Assembly (NCBI GenBank): GCA_023052935.1
Contig: CM041292.1
Span: 37,578,639-37,642,638, forward strand
DNA from: Piezodorus guildinii
Taxonomy: Eukaryota; Arthropoda; Insecta; Hemiptera; Pentatomidae
Length of the DNA: 64,000 nt
Reading direction: 5' to 3'
Each line of letters starts with the position of its first letter. Positions within the stretch are counted from its first letter, which is position 1. Made by a program: the position numbers and the translations under genes. Below the pieces are notes generated by a model. That model searched no databases and was not told where the DNA came from. It worked only from the letters and a program-made list of their open reading frames with translations. This document shows positions 44,318 through 55,390 of the stretch, piece after piece.

Positions 44318-44695
44318 TAATTGTGATATTCATAGTTAAGAAAGGACGTCGTCTGTCGTGTCAGCTAGCCACTAATTATAAAAGTAACAATGATACTAAG
44401 GATTAAATAAACAAACAATTGCGTTACATTTGGTGTGCATGTGTGATGATCACGCCATCGGTTCAGTTCTACTTAAATTCATTCATTCGTTGGCCTCGCG
44501 CGAGACAGTTAATGTGTTTTTGTTTTGACGGTGCTTCAGTTAAATTTAAATAAACTGATATTATTTTCTTGGATTTAGAAGAGCTATAGCAACCTATAAG
44601 TTGGTTGTAGACGCTGTTTGCGGCAGAGATTACCCTATTAAGTTCTGAAACAATCATAAAATTTGTTTTAGATACATTGCTCACTTATGACACGG
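44318..44695. other. Unannotated spacer
   Basis: Nothing supportable seen. Confidence 0.5.
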
Positions 44696-44708
44696 TTTTA
44701 AGTACTGA

Positions 44709-44995
44709 GGGAGTGGCGTAGTCTAGTGGGAAGAGCGCTAGTCTACTGTGCTCATGGTCCTGCGGAATATTATTTATTCTGTTATTTCAGCCGGGGGGCG
44801 ATCCTGGGGCATGGAGATCCTCCTGGGGCACACCCAGCCTCTATAAAGTGGGTACCCGAAAAAAAGTGGAAAACCTGGCGGCAGAGCGTGATCTTGGCCG
44901 AATCGCGTCATTGCACGGCCGTTGGCCTAGAAACAGTACGAATCTCTATATGTACTGAGCCCATAACTCTTCATGGGTTGTAGTGGTACAGGTTT
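44709..44995 (+). mobile_element. SINE-1 with perfect 13-bp duplication
   Basis: The head GTGGCGTAGTCTAGTGGGAA has lost its B-box by a small deletion (GGTCCTGCGGAATATT). The body with ATGGAGATCCTCCTGGGGC and the end CATGGGTTGTAGTGGTACAG are well kept. TTTTAAGTACTGA at 44696-44708 and 44996-45008 is the target-site duplication. Confidence 0.92.
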
Positions 44996-45008
44996 TTTTA
45001 AGTACTGA

Positions 45009-45388
45009 ATTATATGAAATACTGCGTACAAATCTATTGAAATCTAGGAATACTGAGCTACGCTACTGCTTACGCCTTCTTAGATTTCACTTTCTCACAT
45101 AGTTCAAGTAATTGTTTAAGTTACTTTACACAATCTATTATAGTTAATCTTGCGTAATTAATTGAGATGGGGATTGGATTACAATAATATTAAATTATTT
45201 GAAAATGCTAACAAACAAGTCTTATATTTATGATAGACACAATCATCAATTAATGAATCTGTCTAACGAATAGCATAATTAGCACAACAATGAGCTTGTA
45301 TATAAAGTATAACTCTTTGAATTATTCTACTGTCAATATTTGTTTTCAAATAGTATTTATATTCTAATTACTTTAGTATACATTATTA
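45009..45388. other. Unannotated spacer
   Basis: Nothing supportable seen. Confidence 0.5.
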
Positions 45389-45420
45389 ATTCAGATTTTG
45401 GAAAAAGGAGCGTATAAACC

Positions 45421-45976
45421 TTTTTTTTTTTTTTTTTTTCAACAACAATTTTTATTGAGTAAAATTACAATCTGTCCCAATTCGGACATTAATAGTACTG
45501 CTAAAAGATATCATACATACTACATTCATACAATATTTACACGGCATAAAATTACAATAAAATATATACACAATAATGAATCAATACAATAGTCAAGAAT
45601 ACACTTATACCTATATACACATACGCACACTCATACATACATCACATTGAGTAGAGAATCTAGCCAGTGCTAGAATTCCAATATATTTACAAAAGGTCGC
45701 GGGGCCACTGCCGGTTCAACCTTCTAGGTGGGTTGTATGGATGAGTGGAGCTGGATAGGGATTGAGCTAGAGAATTAGGAAGATGAAATAGGTTCTGGTG
45801 GAATTTGGAAAATTTGGATGGAATTAGGTCTGAAATAAATGGAACATTAAGGTCGTGGTGCAAGGTATAGTTGGAGACATAATAAGGAGCATTTACTATT
45901 GTACGGAGGACTTTGGATTGAATGCGTTTGATGTTAGTACGTTTAGCTGTCCCCCACAGATAGCTGTCCCCCACAG
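45421..45976 (-). pseudogene. Jockey-clade LINE with long target-site duplication
   Basis: The minus strand encodes WGTAKRTNIKRIQSKVLRTI, then VNAPYYVSNYTLHHDLNVPF, then NPPRRLNRQWPRDLL and a stop, the C-terminal end of Jockey reverse transcriptase. The 3' untranslated region ends in about 20 A residues, seen as T at 45421-45440. An imperfect duplication of about 31 bp (45389-45419 and 45977-46008, beginning ATTCAGATTTTGGAAAAA) flanks it. At the 5' end a 16-17 bp phrase, TAGCTGTCCCCCACAGA, is tandemly doubled. Severely 5'-truncated. Confidence 0.92.
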
Positions 45977-46008
45977 ATTCAGATTTTGGAAAAAAGAGTG
46001 TAGAAAAC

Positions 46009-46884
46009 TAATAATGCTAATCTTGTCGCCTGCTAGTGGACTTGCAATGAAACAACAAACATAGCCTGCGGCGGAAAAGTCCAGCTTCTACAATTTCCTT
46101 TTCATTTCCAAGCTTCATTTTCAGCAATATAGCCGATTGTTTTAATAGTCGTAAATATTTTACTAGTTACCTAAACTACTAAATTTTAATTTTTTGCTCC
46201 ATTACTAATCCCAACATAAATTTTATATTATAATCTTCCTATTATACTCCAATAACTCACTAACAGTTCATATTGGACTAAAAGCGAAAATCAGTATGAT
46301 TTTGTCGATCCATTTGGATTGACGAGATTTGGACAGGATCCGGCCGGACTGAAAATGACGCCGGATTGCAATCCCTAAATGATACATTATCATGGTAAGT
46401 TTAAATAATTTTGCGGCTAGTTGAAATGCCATTCAATCGAAAAGTGTATTTTACAAAAAGTGCGGAGGAAAATTCATAAAACATCTATTTATGACGTTGG
46501 TATGAATAATTGCTGGATAAAATCCTTTCTCTTGACTAATAGATTTGCATTTTCATATTAAAGGAAGTTTTCTCCTTAAAAGCCCCTGTAAATTATGTCT
46601 GTGTACTTTGATGAAGGCTTATTGAATCCTGTCAAAGCATCTCTAGATGAACTTAAGGGCTTCCAAGTATATAGGAAACTAATTGAGAGAGCTTTCAATA
46701 AGATGTGATCCACGGAGAGGCGGGTTGAAAGTTCTGCTACCTTCTATTTGAGTAGCTACTAACTGCTTACCTAGAACACTGTATTACCCTTCTCTCAGAA
46801 TTGTATTGAGTTTGTCAACAATCTTGGTTGATTAATAAAGAGATAGAAAATTAAACTTAATTAATTTTTTCTCAAGTTAATTTC
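46009..46884. other. Unannotated spacer
   Basis: No gene seen. At 46605-46640 TTGATGAAGGC followed by a GTCAAAG-like phrase faintly resembles a hammerhead but lacks the GAAA box. GC-richer sequence at 46310-46370 is unexplained. Confidence 0.45.
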
Positions 46885-47208
46885 TAGCCTCCGCGTGGTC
46901 AAGCGGATAGAGCGCTAGTCTACTGTTCTCCGATTCCTGGGTTCGAATCCCTGTTGTATTAGATTATTATTTATTTTGTTATTTCGGTCGGGGAGGGAGA
47001 GGGGGAGGGGAACCATAGGGTATGGAGACACCCTCCTGGAGCAGAACCAATCTCAAGAAAGTGGGTACCTGACTTAATGAGGAAAAACCTGGCTGCTGAT
47101 CTCGGCTGAATCACCTCATTGCACGCCTAGGAATAATACATATCTCTGTATGTATTGAGCCCAAGACCGTTAATGGGCTGTAGTGGTACAGGTTTTTTTC
47201 CTAATCTC
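46885..47208 (+). mobile_element. SINE-1 with intact promoter boxes
   Basis: The head GCGTGGTCAAGCGGATAGAG and B-box GGGTTCGAATCCC are both good. The body contains an expanded G-rich run at 46990-47010, then GTATGGAGACACCCTCCTGG and TGGGCTGTAGTGGTACAGG. A duplication was not identified. Confidence 0.88.
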
Positions 47209-47676
47209 CACATTTAGGTTCTAAAGTCCCATTATTGATTAAAATGGAGTATATAATAAATTGTGCTGATATATGATATGTGATTTTGTCGATACTCAGT
47301 TTCATAGTATTCTTAAATCATCGTTTATTATTTATTATCATTGTTGGAAATAATTGAGCATCTCTCATTGTTAGTATTAAATAATAGTATTAAACTAAAT
47401 CAGAAATATTGTTGAAAACACATACTGTTGAAAAGCTGAAGACTTTAGGATGACATTTTATGTACAATTAAGTCTATATTCATTGTTTTGTTTTTTTAAA
47501 CAATCTTAAAACTATTCTTTTTCATTTGAGAACATAATTAGGTCCTCATAATTTGTTAAAAAAATAAGTAGTTCTTGAACAACCATATTTAATGTTCTCA
47601 TATATAAAACACGGGTGCAATTTAAATGTGGTATATATTTAAAAAAGTACAGTTTGGCTAATTTAGATTTTATCGC

Positions 47677-48328
47677 TCGCACACTCTTCAATCCCACATC
47701 CGAGACCTTGAAGTATGGTGCCGAAATTGGAGGATTAAAATTAATTCTAACAAATCCCAGCAGATAACATTTACTCTTCGTCATAAAACAATGACTTCCT
47801 GCCCTACAGTATCCTTTAATGACACTCCACTAGCCCCTGTTGAACAGATTCGATACCTAGGACTCCACCTACAACCGTCTAACTTGGAATCCCCATAAAA
47901 GACTGAAACGACAAGAAACTACCCGACGTTATCGACTACTTCAACACTTACTGGACAAACGCTCCAACCTTCCACTTAATTACAAAAGACTTATTTATAT
48001 GACCATCATAAGACCGATATGGACTTACGGAATAGAGCTATGGGGCTCTACTAAACCATCGAATTCTTCTCGTATCCAATCCTTACAATCCAAAATCCTT
48101 CGTAAAATCCTTAATGCTCCTTACCTGTCATCCTCTTCCGTTCCTGTCAATCCCCCGAGGCGTCTGAAAAGAAGATGGCCACGAGTATTGACCTTCTAGT
48201 TTAAAATACTGTTAGAGTGCTGCCAATAGGTAGCGTCTCTACATGTATTTCATGTCAGTTTACTATGTTCATCACATTTACTTCTTGTATATAATAATAC
48301 AGTTGTAAATATCAATAAATATGTTTAA
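47677..48328 (+). pseudogene. Jockey-clade LINE, truncated, perfect 12-bp duplication
   Basis: The translation starts QSHIRDLEVWCRNWRIKINS and APVEQIRYLGLHLQPS. After a frameshift near 47885 it continues LTWNPHKRLKRQETTRRYRL, IIRPIWTYGIELWGSTKPSN and SKILRKILNAPY. About 40 codons present in relatives are deleted before the final PVNPPRRLKRRWPRVLTF. The 3' untranslated region ends near AATAAATATGTTTAA. AGATTTTATCGC at 47665-47676 and 48329-48340 is the target-site duplication. It landed next to an AR2 repeat. Confidence 0.93.
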
Positions 48329-48339
48329 AGATTTTATCG

Positions 48340-48425
48340 CATAGTGGCAACATTGAATCACTATAACCTCCCTCATTACAAGATTACAAATAACATAGGT
48401 TAAGAAGTTTATTGGCTTATAAAAA
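48340..48425 (+). repeat. AR2 fragment next to Jockey insertion
   Basis: CACTATAACCTCCCTCATTAC followed by AAATAACATAGGTTAAGAAG matches 18115-18185. The duplication of the Jockey element falls at its edge. Confidence 0.55.
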
Positions 48426-49877
48426 AATTCTTTTAACTTGTAAAATTTATTTTGTTGCATATTAACGTTTCTAAAATATTTCGCTTTCAAAGATATATTA
48501 TATGCCTCCATTACTGTTATATTTTAAGAAAGACTTTTTGATGCCTTCATTATAGAAAATTTAATTTTCTCTTCTAAAGAAAAACTCGTTTTGCAGTGTA
48601 TTTTACTTATGAACCTTCAGTTATGAATGCGTTAATGGCAGTGAAAACCATATTAAAATCAGTCTCGTGGTTTAGGAGCCCACTGGGACACCCTGCTCAA
48701 GAATATTTTAAGCATTATGATATATAATATAATATATAAGCAGATATTATTATATTATAATAGAATATAAGCAATGATCTATTTATTGTTTTCTCCATGG
48801 CCGCTTTTGGAAGAAGACAATTTTTATCTTACCCCTGTAGATACGTCACCAATTGAAAGTAGTGGTGGTCTTGAGCAAAAACACTAATGCATGCTGCTAT
48901 AGGGTCTCCTAACAAAAAATTAACATTATTTTGCAAGAGCCATTGTTAAAGCCAACTTATTCATCACTACTCGAGCATAACTGATCCCGAAGACGACATC
49001 TTATCACGATGTTTAAAGGGTTACTATCTTCAATGTTTACGCAGCGTGGTTCCGCCGGCTTTGTCACGCACTTCTGCCGGTTTGAAAAAATGAAATAATA
49101 ACAATTATTCGAAAAACCTTAAACTGTCGCATTTTATTTTTACAATATTCTTTCTAAAAATAACTATTACACAGTAGAAACGTTTACTGCAATTCTATAG
49201 GGATGTATGAAGAAAAAAACAACAAAATATTACTGTATGGTTTATTATTTCCAAATAGTTAAAATATCGAAATTGAAAGGTGTTATTATTCACATTATAT
49301 TTCTTATCTTGTTGGATTTTTTTTATTTGATTGTACTTAACTACATAGGTAATATACTTATCTTTTGGTTTCGGAGTTTTGATTATATATTTTCTATATC
49401 CGTAAATGGCTAGTTTTTTTTAGATATTTGATGATAATAAAGATATGTTTGATAAAACTTACCGTTTTGCTGAAAATCGCGAAAAACTCATTTTTTTTTT
49501 TTTTCCTTAATAAATAAATAGGCCTTAAATAAATAATTTTCTATGCAGGGTCATTGATGGGGAACTTTCAAATTTTATTTTTAATCATATTTTAAACAAT
49601 CTTACTGATTTTCTTGGTAGGAATTTATGTAACTTCGAATGTCTAAATTTACCGGACTGTCATAGAACTGTACGGATCGAGAGCCCAACGTGCATAAGAT
49701 TAGAAGTACAAGGGCCCCCTAAGCGCCCACTAATTGATACTCTGCCTTTGTGTAGGTCCGCTGCTTCTCAATAGCTCTCTTGTACAGTCCTTAGGGCCAA
49801 ACCCACTATACAATATTCACTATATTGCCCTTAGTGCAAATTAATTTTCAACGGGAGGTAAGTCCGTTAACTTATTT
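48426..49877. other. Unannotated stretch
   Basis: No gene supported. Small balanced-composition patches occur near 49030-49085 and 49665-49800. Confidence 0.5.
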
Positions 49878-50278
49878 ATAATAATAATAATAATAATAAA
49901 TTCTTTATTTATTCTGGGACAAGTCCCTTCAGAATAATGTTACAGACAAATCAAATTGGAACTTCAGTATCTTAGAGTAATAAAAAAAAAATAAAATAAA
50001 CAAAAAACAACAGAAATAACAAAGAAAATGAATAATAGTAATAAATTAACTGGTAGCTTCTAATAATAATAATTTAAAAAAAATAAATAAATAAAACAAA
50101 CTGACAAAAAATAAAATATTTACATATTCATATATACAGGGCTAATTAAAATAAATTTACAATGCTTGTGAAAATTGTAACATAAAATACATAAATGTTT
50201 GAATACAATGCATAATAAGATATAGTAAATAACTGTTTTTCTCTGCTCTATTTGCTGATTTTTATTGAACTTTGCTGA

Positions 50279-53080
50279 TTAATTGGGGTTATTTGAGAAT
50301 TGGATCGACAAAAAGTGTTTGAACAAACGGGATTTGAAGGCCGGAAGAGTATTGGAGTGACGGATATGAGAAGGAATAGAATTCCATAAGGACGAGGATC
50401 GGATTAGGAAAGATCTGTCGAAAGCTGCGGTTCGATGAGGCGTTACATACAGGTCCGAAGGTCGCGAACGAGTGTTGCAGGTGTGGACGGAGGATTTAAA
50501 TGAAAATATATCTGAGATGTAAGATGGACGTTGAGATCGGAGAACTTGGTAAAGGAAGGATGCCAGGAGGTATTTAGAACGGTAGGAAGGATAAAGCCAC
50601 TTTAACTCATCGTAGAATCGGGTTACAGAGGTGTCCCTGGATATCCCAAAGATGAAACGTATAAGGCAGTTGAATAATCTTTTTAGTTTAGCTTCAAGAT
50701 CTCCAGAGACACCCACATACACCGCACAACAGTAGTCAAAGTGGGGGAATATTAATGAGCAAACCAAGAGCCTACGGGTTTCAAATGGAAGAAGGTGACG
50801 GTGGTAATTAAGGAGTTTCAGAATGGAAATTGTGCGTCGGGAAATTTCGGAAACATGGATTTTCCAGGAAAGAGATTGATCGACAGTTACTCCAAGGTTT
50901 TTGACGGTTTGGTGGAACTTTATTGGTTGATTATTTAAAAATAGAGTTGGGATTAGGGAAAGGGTTTTAAGGAGTGGATTGGAACCTATTACTATCGCTT
51001 TAGTTTTCTCAGCATTTAACTTTAGCTTGTTGTCAGCTGCCCAACAACTAATTCTGTTTAAATCTTCCTGAAGCTTTTCTGTTGCTAGTAATAGGTCCGA
51101 CGGAGGAAAGGATAAATAAATTTGGAGGTCATCCGCATACATATGGAATTGTGAGTGATGGATATAGAAGGGAAGGTCGTTTACGTAGATAGCAAAGAGG
51201 GTAGGAGATAGTGATGATCCCTGGGGAACACCACATGACAATGGCAAAGGTCTAGAAGGAGGTTGGCCTGGAACTACCACATACTGTGAGCGATCGGAAA
51301 GGAAAGACTTGAACCAGTGCAGAGCGCTATTGGATAAAGGAAGGTTTCGTAGTTTGGTGAGGAGGATTGTATGGTCTACTGTGTCAAATGCCTTGGTAAA
51401 ATCTAGCAAGACTAGAATGGTAAGTTTTTGGTGTTCTATTGCATATTGTAGGTCGTGAGTTATTTTTAGGAGAGCGGATTGCGTTGAGTGACCAGGTCGG
51501 AAGCCGGATTGGAGAGGATTGATAAGGGAACGTTCTTCCAGGAAATTCGATAATTGCTTTTGTACAATACGTTCTAGTGGTTTGGAAAGGTTAGAAAGAA
51601 TGGAAATAGGGCGAAAGTCAGAAGGTGTTGTAGGATTTGGGATCTTATTAAGTGGTCTAACTAAAGCGGTTTTCCAAGAAGCAGGGAATATAGAGTTTTG
51701 CAAGGAAAAATTGTAAATATGATACAAAACTGGTATAAGGGCTGGAAGACAGGATTTTATAAGTTTAACTGGAATGTTGTCAGGTCCGTAATCGTTTGTG
51801 TGGGATTTAAGGATGGCTGTTAATAATTCGTCATAGGAAATATGGGTGAAGAAGAAACTTTCAGGATTAAAACTGTGGTGTTCAATATCGGTAGTGGATG
51901 ATGGGTCAGGAGATAAGGATACGAAATGCTTGTTGAGATCATCTGGTGGGACAGGAATGGAATAGCAATTATTGGATTCTGGAAGAGATAATTTTCGGAG
52001 GATTTTCCATTTGGATTTAGGATCTGGAGCATTGGACAAGGCACTGTGGATATAGAGGGATTTCGCACGTCGCACTGCGTCCTGGGTTCTGTTCCGAAGT
52101 TGCTTAAAACTATCGTAGTCGTCTGGAAAGCGAGTGCGGCGGAATTTACGTCTAGCTGCTTCTCTTCTTTTCATCAGATCCTTTAGTTCAGGGGTCAGCC
52201 AAGGAGCAGTGGGACGGCGAAAGGTTCGGGTTTGAAGAGGAGCATGGGTGTCAAGTATGGTTTTTAAGTTTGAGGTGAGAGTGGATATCATTGGATTGAT
52301 TGAATTGTGGGAGTATATAGTATCCCAATGGAGTTTTTCGAGATCAGTTTGAAGGGATTCGTAGGAAAGGAGGTCCAAACTACGATAGGTGATTACTTTA
52401 GGAGTGAAGGATTTTATAGGTAGATTGTATGAAATCTCTATGAGATCATGTGATGAAAGGAACGGTACCGGGTGCTGAGAGGATGAAAGGACCTTTACAG
52501 ATGAATCAGTTATGTGAAGATCCAGCCAGGAGTCGGATAGTTGCGTATGATGGGTAGGGAGGTATGGAACTAGATAAAGATTTAGGGAAAACAGTAGGTT
52601 TACCAGGAAGGATTTATCATGAGATTCAGACATCATATTAGCATTGAAATCTCCGGAGATGATGATGTTGGAGTACTTGGAGACGAATTGGACTAGGGAG
52701 GATTCAAAAAGGGTATCGAATGGAACTTGAGGAGGTCGATAAACAATGGCATACAGGAGAGGAGATGAAGGAGTAGAGATTTCCACAAACAGGTATTCGA
52801 TGTGAGGATGATCAGGAGAAGGGGATTGGAGAAGGATTTTGGCCTTGAGACTGTCGTGTATATACAGCCCCACCCCACCACCCCTGCGATCAGATCTGTC
52901 ATGGCGAAGAAAGGAGTAATTGGTGAGGGATACATGGGAGGAAGGAATAAAAGGTTTTAACCAGGTTTCAGATACTGCTATGATGTGGTAAAAATTGTCG
53001 AGAAAATAATTTTGAAATTCATCATAGTGGGCAATCAGGGATTGTGCATTAATGTGACATGAGGTGAGAATGTTAGTCAT
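50279..53080 (-). CDS. LINE ORF2: AP endonuclease and reverse transcriptase
   Basis: This 933-residue protein nicks the target DNA and copies the element's RNA at the nick. Endonuclease (about 1-220): N11 in HINAQS, E38 in SETW, Y114 in VYRPP, GDFNAN at 143-148 and the closing SHDLIEI at 210-216, so the catalytic set is present. Reverse transcriptase (about 430-720): NDYGPDNIPVKLIKSCLPAL, FRPISILSNLSKPLERI, LLDFTKAFDTVDH with D560, CGVPQGSSLSP at 616-626 and MYADDLQIYL with YADD at 648-651. The C-terminus (720-933) has conserved blocks including SLSWKIHVSEISRR and FDRSFLIRSSSLWNS. The ATG at 53078-53080 is the natural start. No stop or frameshift was seen, unlike every other LINE copy in the window. 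Confidence 0.93.
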   Translation of the reverse strand: MTNILTSCHINAQSLIAHYDEFQNYFLDNFYHIIAVSETWLKPFIPSSHVSLTNYSFLRHDRSDRRGGGVGLYIHDSLKAKILLQSPSPDHPHIEYLFVEISTPSSPLLYAIVYRPPQVPFDTLFESSLVQFVSKYSNIIISGDFNANMMSESHDKSFLVNLLFSLNLYLVPYLPTHHTQLSDSWLDLHITDSSVKVLSSSQHPVPFLSSHDLIEISYNLPIKSFTPKVITYRSLDLLSYESLQTDLEKLHWDTIYSHNSINPMISTLTSNLKTILDTHAPLQTRTFRRPTAPWLTPELKDLMKRREAARRKFRRTRFPDDYDSFKQLRNRTQDAVRRAKSLYIHSALSNAPDPKSKWKILRKLSLPESNNCYSIPVPPDDLNKHFVSLSPDPSSTTDIEHHSFNPESFFFTHISYDELLTAILKSHTNDYGPDNIPVKLIKSCLPALIPVLYHIYNFSLQNSIFPASWKTALVRPLNKIPNPTTPSDFRPISILSNLSKPLERIVQKQLSNFLEERSLINPLQSGFRPGHSTQSALLKITHDLQYAIEHQKLTILVLLDFTKAFDTVDHTILLTKLRNLPLSNSALHWFKSFLSDRSQYVVVPGQPPSRPLPLSCGVPQGSSLSPTLFAIYVNDLPFYIHHSQFHMYADDLQIYLSFPPSDLLLATEKLQEDLNRISCWAADNKLKLNAEKTKAIVIGSNPLLKTLSLIPTLFLNNQPIKFHQTVKNLGVTVDQSLSWKIHVSEISRRTISILKLLNYHRHLLPFETRRLLVCSLIFPHFDYCCAVYVGVSGDLEAKLKRLFNCLIRFIFGISRDTSVTRFYDELKWLYPSYRSKYLLASFLYQVLRSQRPSYISDIFSFKSSVHTCNTRSRPSDLYVTPHRTAAFDRSFLIRSSSLWNSIPSHIRHSNTLPAFKSRLFKHFLSIQFSNNPN

Positions 53081-53221
53081 GACTGTAGAGGTGGGAATGA
53101 GAATAACTGTGAAAGGGTAGTTAGGAGGTAAATAAAGAAATAAAGTCAGGAGGTAGGTTATTGCAATTTCTTAAGGTATACATTATTTCACGATCATACA
53201 TAGTGTAGGCATACAGCAAAA

Positions 53222-54360
53222 CATGATAAAAAAAAATAAAGCAAAGAAAAATTGATAATTTTAAAAGATAATATAAATTTATACTAAACCTTTTAGAAAA
53301 CAAACAAGATACTGGCAGATGAGACATATTAATAACAATTATAAAATAATAGAAAAATAAATAGGATATAGCAATAAGAAGAGTGTGGATATAAAAATAT
53401 TCCGAAGAAAATTTGATTTTAAAAGAAAATATAATTTTAGACTATACCTTTTCGAAGAAAAAAATAAATAATAGTAGTAAATAAAGACAGTCATTACATA
53501 TAGATAACGATTATAAAGATAGAAAGTAAATAGCATATAGTAATGAGAAAAATGTGGATATAAAATAAAAATATCCCAAAGAAAATTTGATAATTTTAAA
53601 AGAAAATATAAATTTAGGCTTAGTTTTAGGAAAAATAGAAAATAAATAAATAAAATTAAATAAATACAGACAGATAGATCATATAGATAAAGATTATAAA
53701 AGAGAAAAAAAAAAATTAGATAACATATTCAAGTTAAAATAATGTGGATATAAAATAGAAATATTCCACAGAAAAATTGATAACTTGAGAGGTAAATATA
53801 AGTATAGGCTAATTGATTTAGAAAAATAAAATAAAATATAGATGCTGATAATAAACATTAAACAAAAAGTAAATAGAATATTAAAATAAGAAGAAGGTGA
53901 ATACAAAATAAAAATATCCCAAAGAAAATTTGATAATTTTAAAAGAAAATATAAATTTGGACTATGTTTTAGGAGAAAAAATAAAAATAAAATGAAATAA
54001 ATACAGACAGATAGAACATATAGGTAATTATTATGAGGGTGAAAAAGAAAGTATATAAAATATTCAAGTTAAAATAATGCGGATATAAGATAGAAATATT
54101 CCAAAGTGAAATTGATAACTTGAAAGCAGAATATAAGTATAGGCTAAAAGAATTAGAAAAAATAAAATAAAATATAGACATGTAGATACATATAATAAAG
54201 GTTAAACGAAAAGTAAATAGAATATTAAAATAAAAAGCATGTAAATATAAAATAAAAATATACCAAAGAGAAATTGATAATTTTAAAGGGAAATATAGGT
54301 TCAGAATATAATAGTAGAAATAATGCGGATATAAATTGAAAATGTTCCTAAACAACAAAC
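53222..54360. repeat. Inter-ORF tandem array in the CR1-like LINE
   Basis: Seven imperfect copies of a 150-190 bp unit with the core AAATTTGATAATTTTAAAAG lie near 53244, 53403, 53578, 53770, 53921, 54101 and 54265. Copies 53770 and 54101 share GATAACTTG, while 53578 and 53921 share GATAATTTT, so a two-unit period of about 330-345 bp is superimposed. In the element's sense frame the units give open stretches of up to 151 codons repeating LKLSIxLWNIxILYPHYFNL. No known domain. CR1-type elements normally have little between their two frames. Confidence 0.85.
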
Positions 54361-54472
54361 TAAAATTTATGACTTTTATAGAGCGAAAGAAAATAAACAG
54401 AAATAATAAATCTTTAAAAAACATAAAATAGAAAAAAAGACAAACAAAATATTGGTAACTTAAACTAAATTT

Positions 54473-55390
54473 TCAAATAAAAGCATCTAAGTCGGATGAT
54501 TTATTTATAATTACAGCTGGGCAACCATCCGACTTCCGGCACCTGACCCGACCCCCACTAAACCACACATATTTAATATTGGCCGACACCTTTTTCTGTC
54601 TGGCCAGCCAGTATAAGTGCCTGTTAGTGGCTGTCATTGCCTCGCTGACGTAGACAGGTTGACTGTTGTTTTGTTCCCATCCGAGGTGGCGCGTAGAAAA
54701 GTCTCTTTTCACTTTTCGCTGTCTCACCAAATCGTCTTTCACCGTCCGTCTGATGAAACGAGCAATGATGGTCCCCGGGGTCCCAGGTGCCTTGGGCCTC
54801 AGACGTACCGCGTGGTCCAGGTCTCCAGGGCTGAGCTGGACGCCCAGGCCCGCGCCGACGCTAAGTATCGTTCCCACTACGGTCTCACCCGGCTTTTCCG
54901 GTATACCTCTAATTTCAATTGTGTTGTTCAACTGGTTTTGTTCAGCGCTATTTACACGTGCTTCTAGAGTGACTACTTTTTCTTTTAATGTCTGATTTTC
55001 CAATGTCAGTTTTTCGATCTGATTTTTTTGATTTTCCAGAAGGCCTTCAATTTTTTGCAATCTTTCCATATTTTGAAAAGATAATTCCGAATGTTTTTCC
55101 AGCGTTTCCTTTATATCCATTAGTTCGTCGATGGCTTGAAGCTTAGCCTTCATTTCCCTAACTTCTTCGGTCAGCGCTCTCAGCAGGTCGATCGCGGAAC
55201 TAGACTCCGTGTCTGGTGATGCCCGCGATGACGATTCGCAGTCAGTGCAGACCCATTTTTTTAATCCCTCTTGGTCTGCAGATTCTATTTTTATACATTT
55301 AGTGTGATAAACGTTTTGACAAATCGTACACGCCAAACGTAATTTGTCATCTCGACCGGCTGTTTTGTTGCATATTTTGCAGTTGACCAT
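54473..55390 (-). CDS. LINE ORF1: PHD finger, coiled coil and FP25K-like nucleic-acid-binding domain
   Basis: A 305-residue protein from the ATG at 55390; an upstream TTG frame exists, but the PHD finger begins right at this ATG. Residues 4-51 form a complete PHD zinc finger (C4, C7, C21, C24, H29, C32, C48, C51). Residues about 65-155 are heptad-rich coiled coil, probably for oligomerisation. Residues 156-305 match the RRM-like/baculovirus FP25K C-terminal domain of insect LINE ORF1 proteins: NTIEIRGIPEKPGETVV, LDHAVRLRPK, RQRKVKRDFSTRHLG, YVSEAMTATNRHLYWLARQK and VWFSGGRVRCRK. Such proteins coat element RNA and act as nucleic-acid chaperones. It is transcribed before ORF2 on the same strand. 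Confidence 0.9.
   Translation of the reverse strand: MVNCKICNKTAGRDDKLRLACTICQNVYHTKCIKIESADQEGLKKWVCTDCESSSRASPDTESSSAIDLLRALTEEVREMKAKLQAIDELMDIKETLEKHSELSFQNMERLQKIEGLLENQKNQIEKLTLENQTLKEKVVTLEARVNSAEQNQLNNTIEIRGIPEKPGETVVGTILSVGAGLGVQLSPGDLDHAVRLRPKAPGTPGTIIARFIRRTVKDDLVRQRKVKRDFSTRHLGWEQNNSQPVYVSEAMTATNRHLYWLARQKKVSANIKYVWFSGGRVRCRKSDGCPAVIINKSSDLDAFI

Noticed and set aside
46605..46640. TTGATGAAGGC ... GTCAAAG resembling a hammerhead
   Set aside because: The GAAA box is missing and stem II does not form; similarity is limited to one arm of the core.
53969..54424. 151-codon hydrophobic frame as an independent gene
   Set aside because: It is the tandem array inside the LINE read in one frame; neighbouring units are interrupted by stops.
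54617..54995. Plus-strand frames of 109-116 codons
   Set aside because: Antisense shadows of LINE ORF1.
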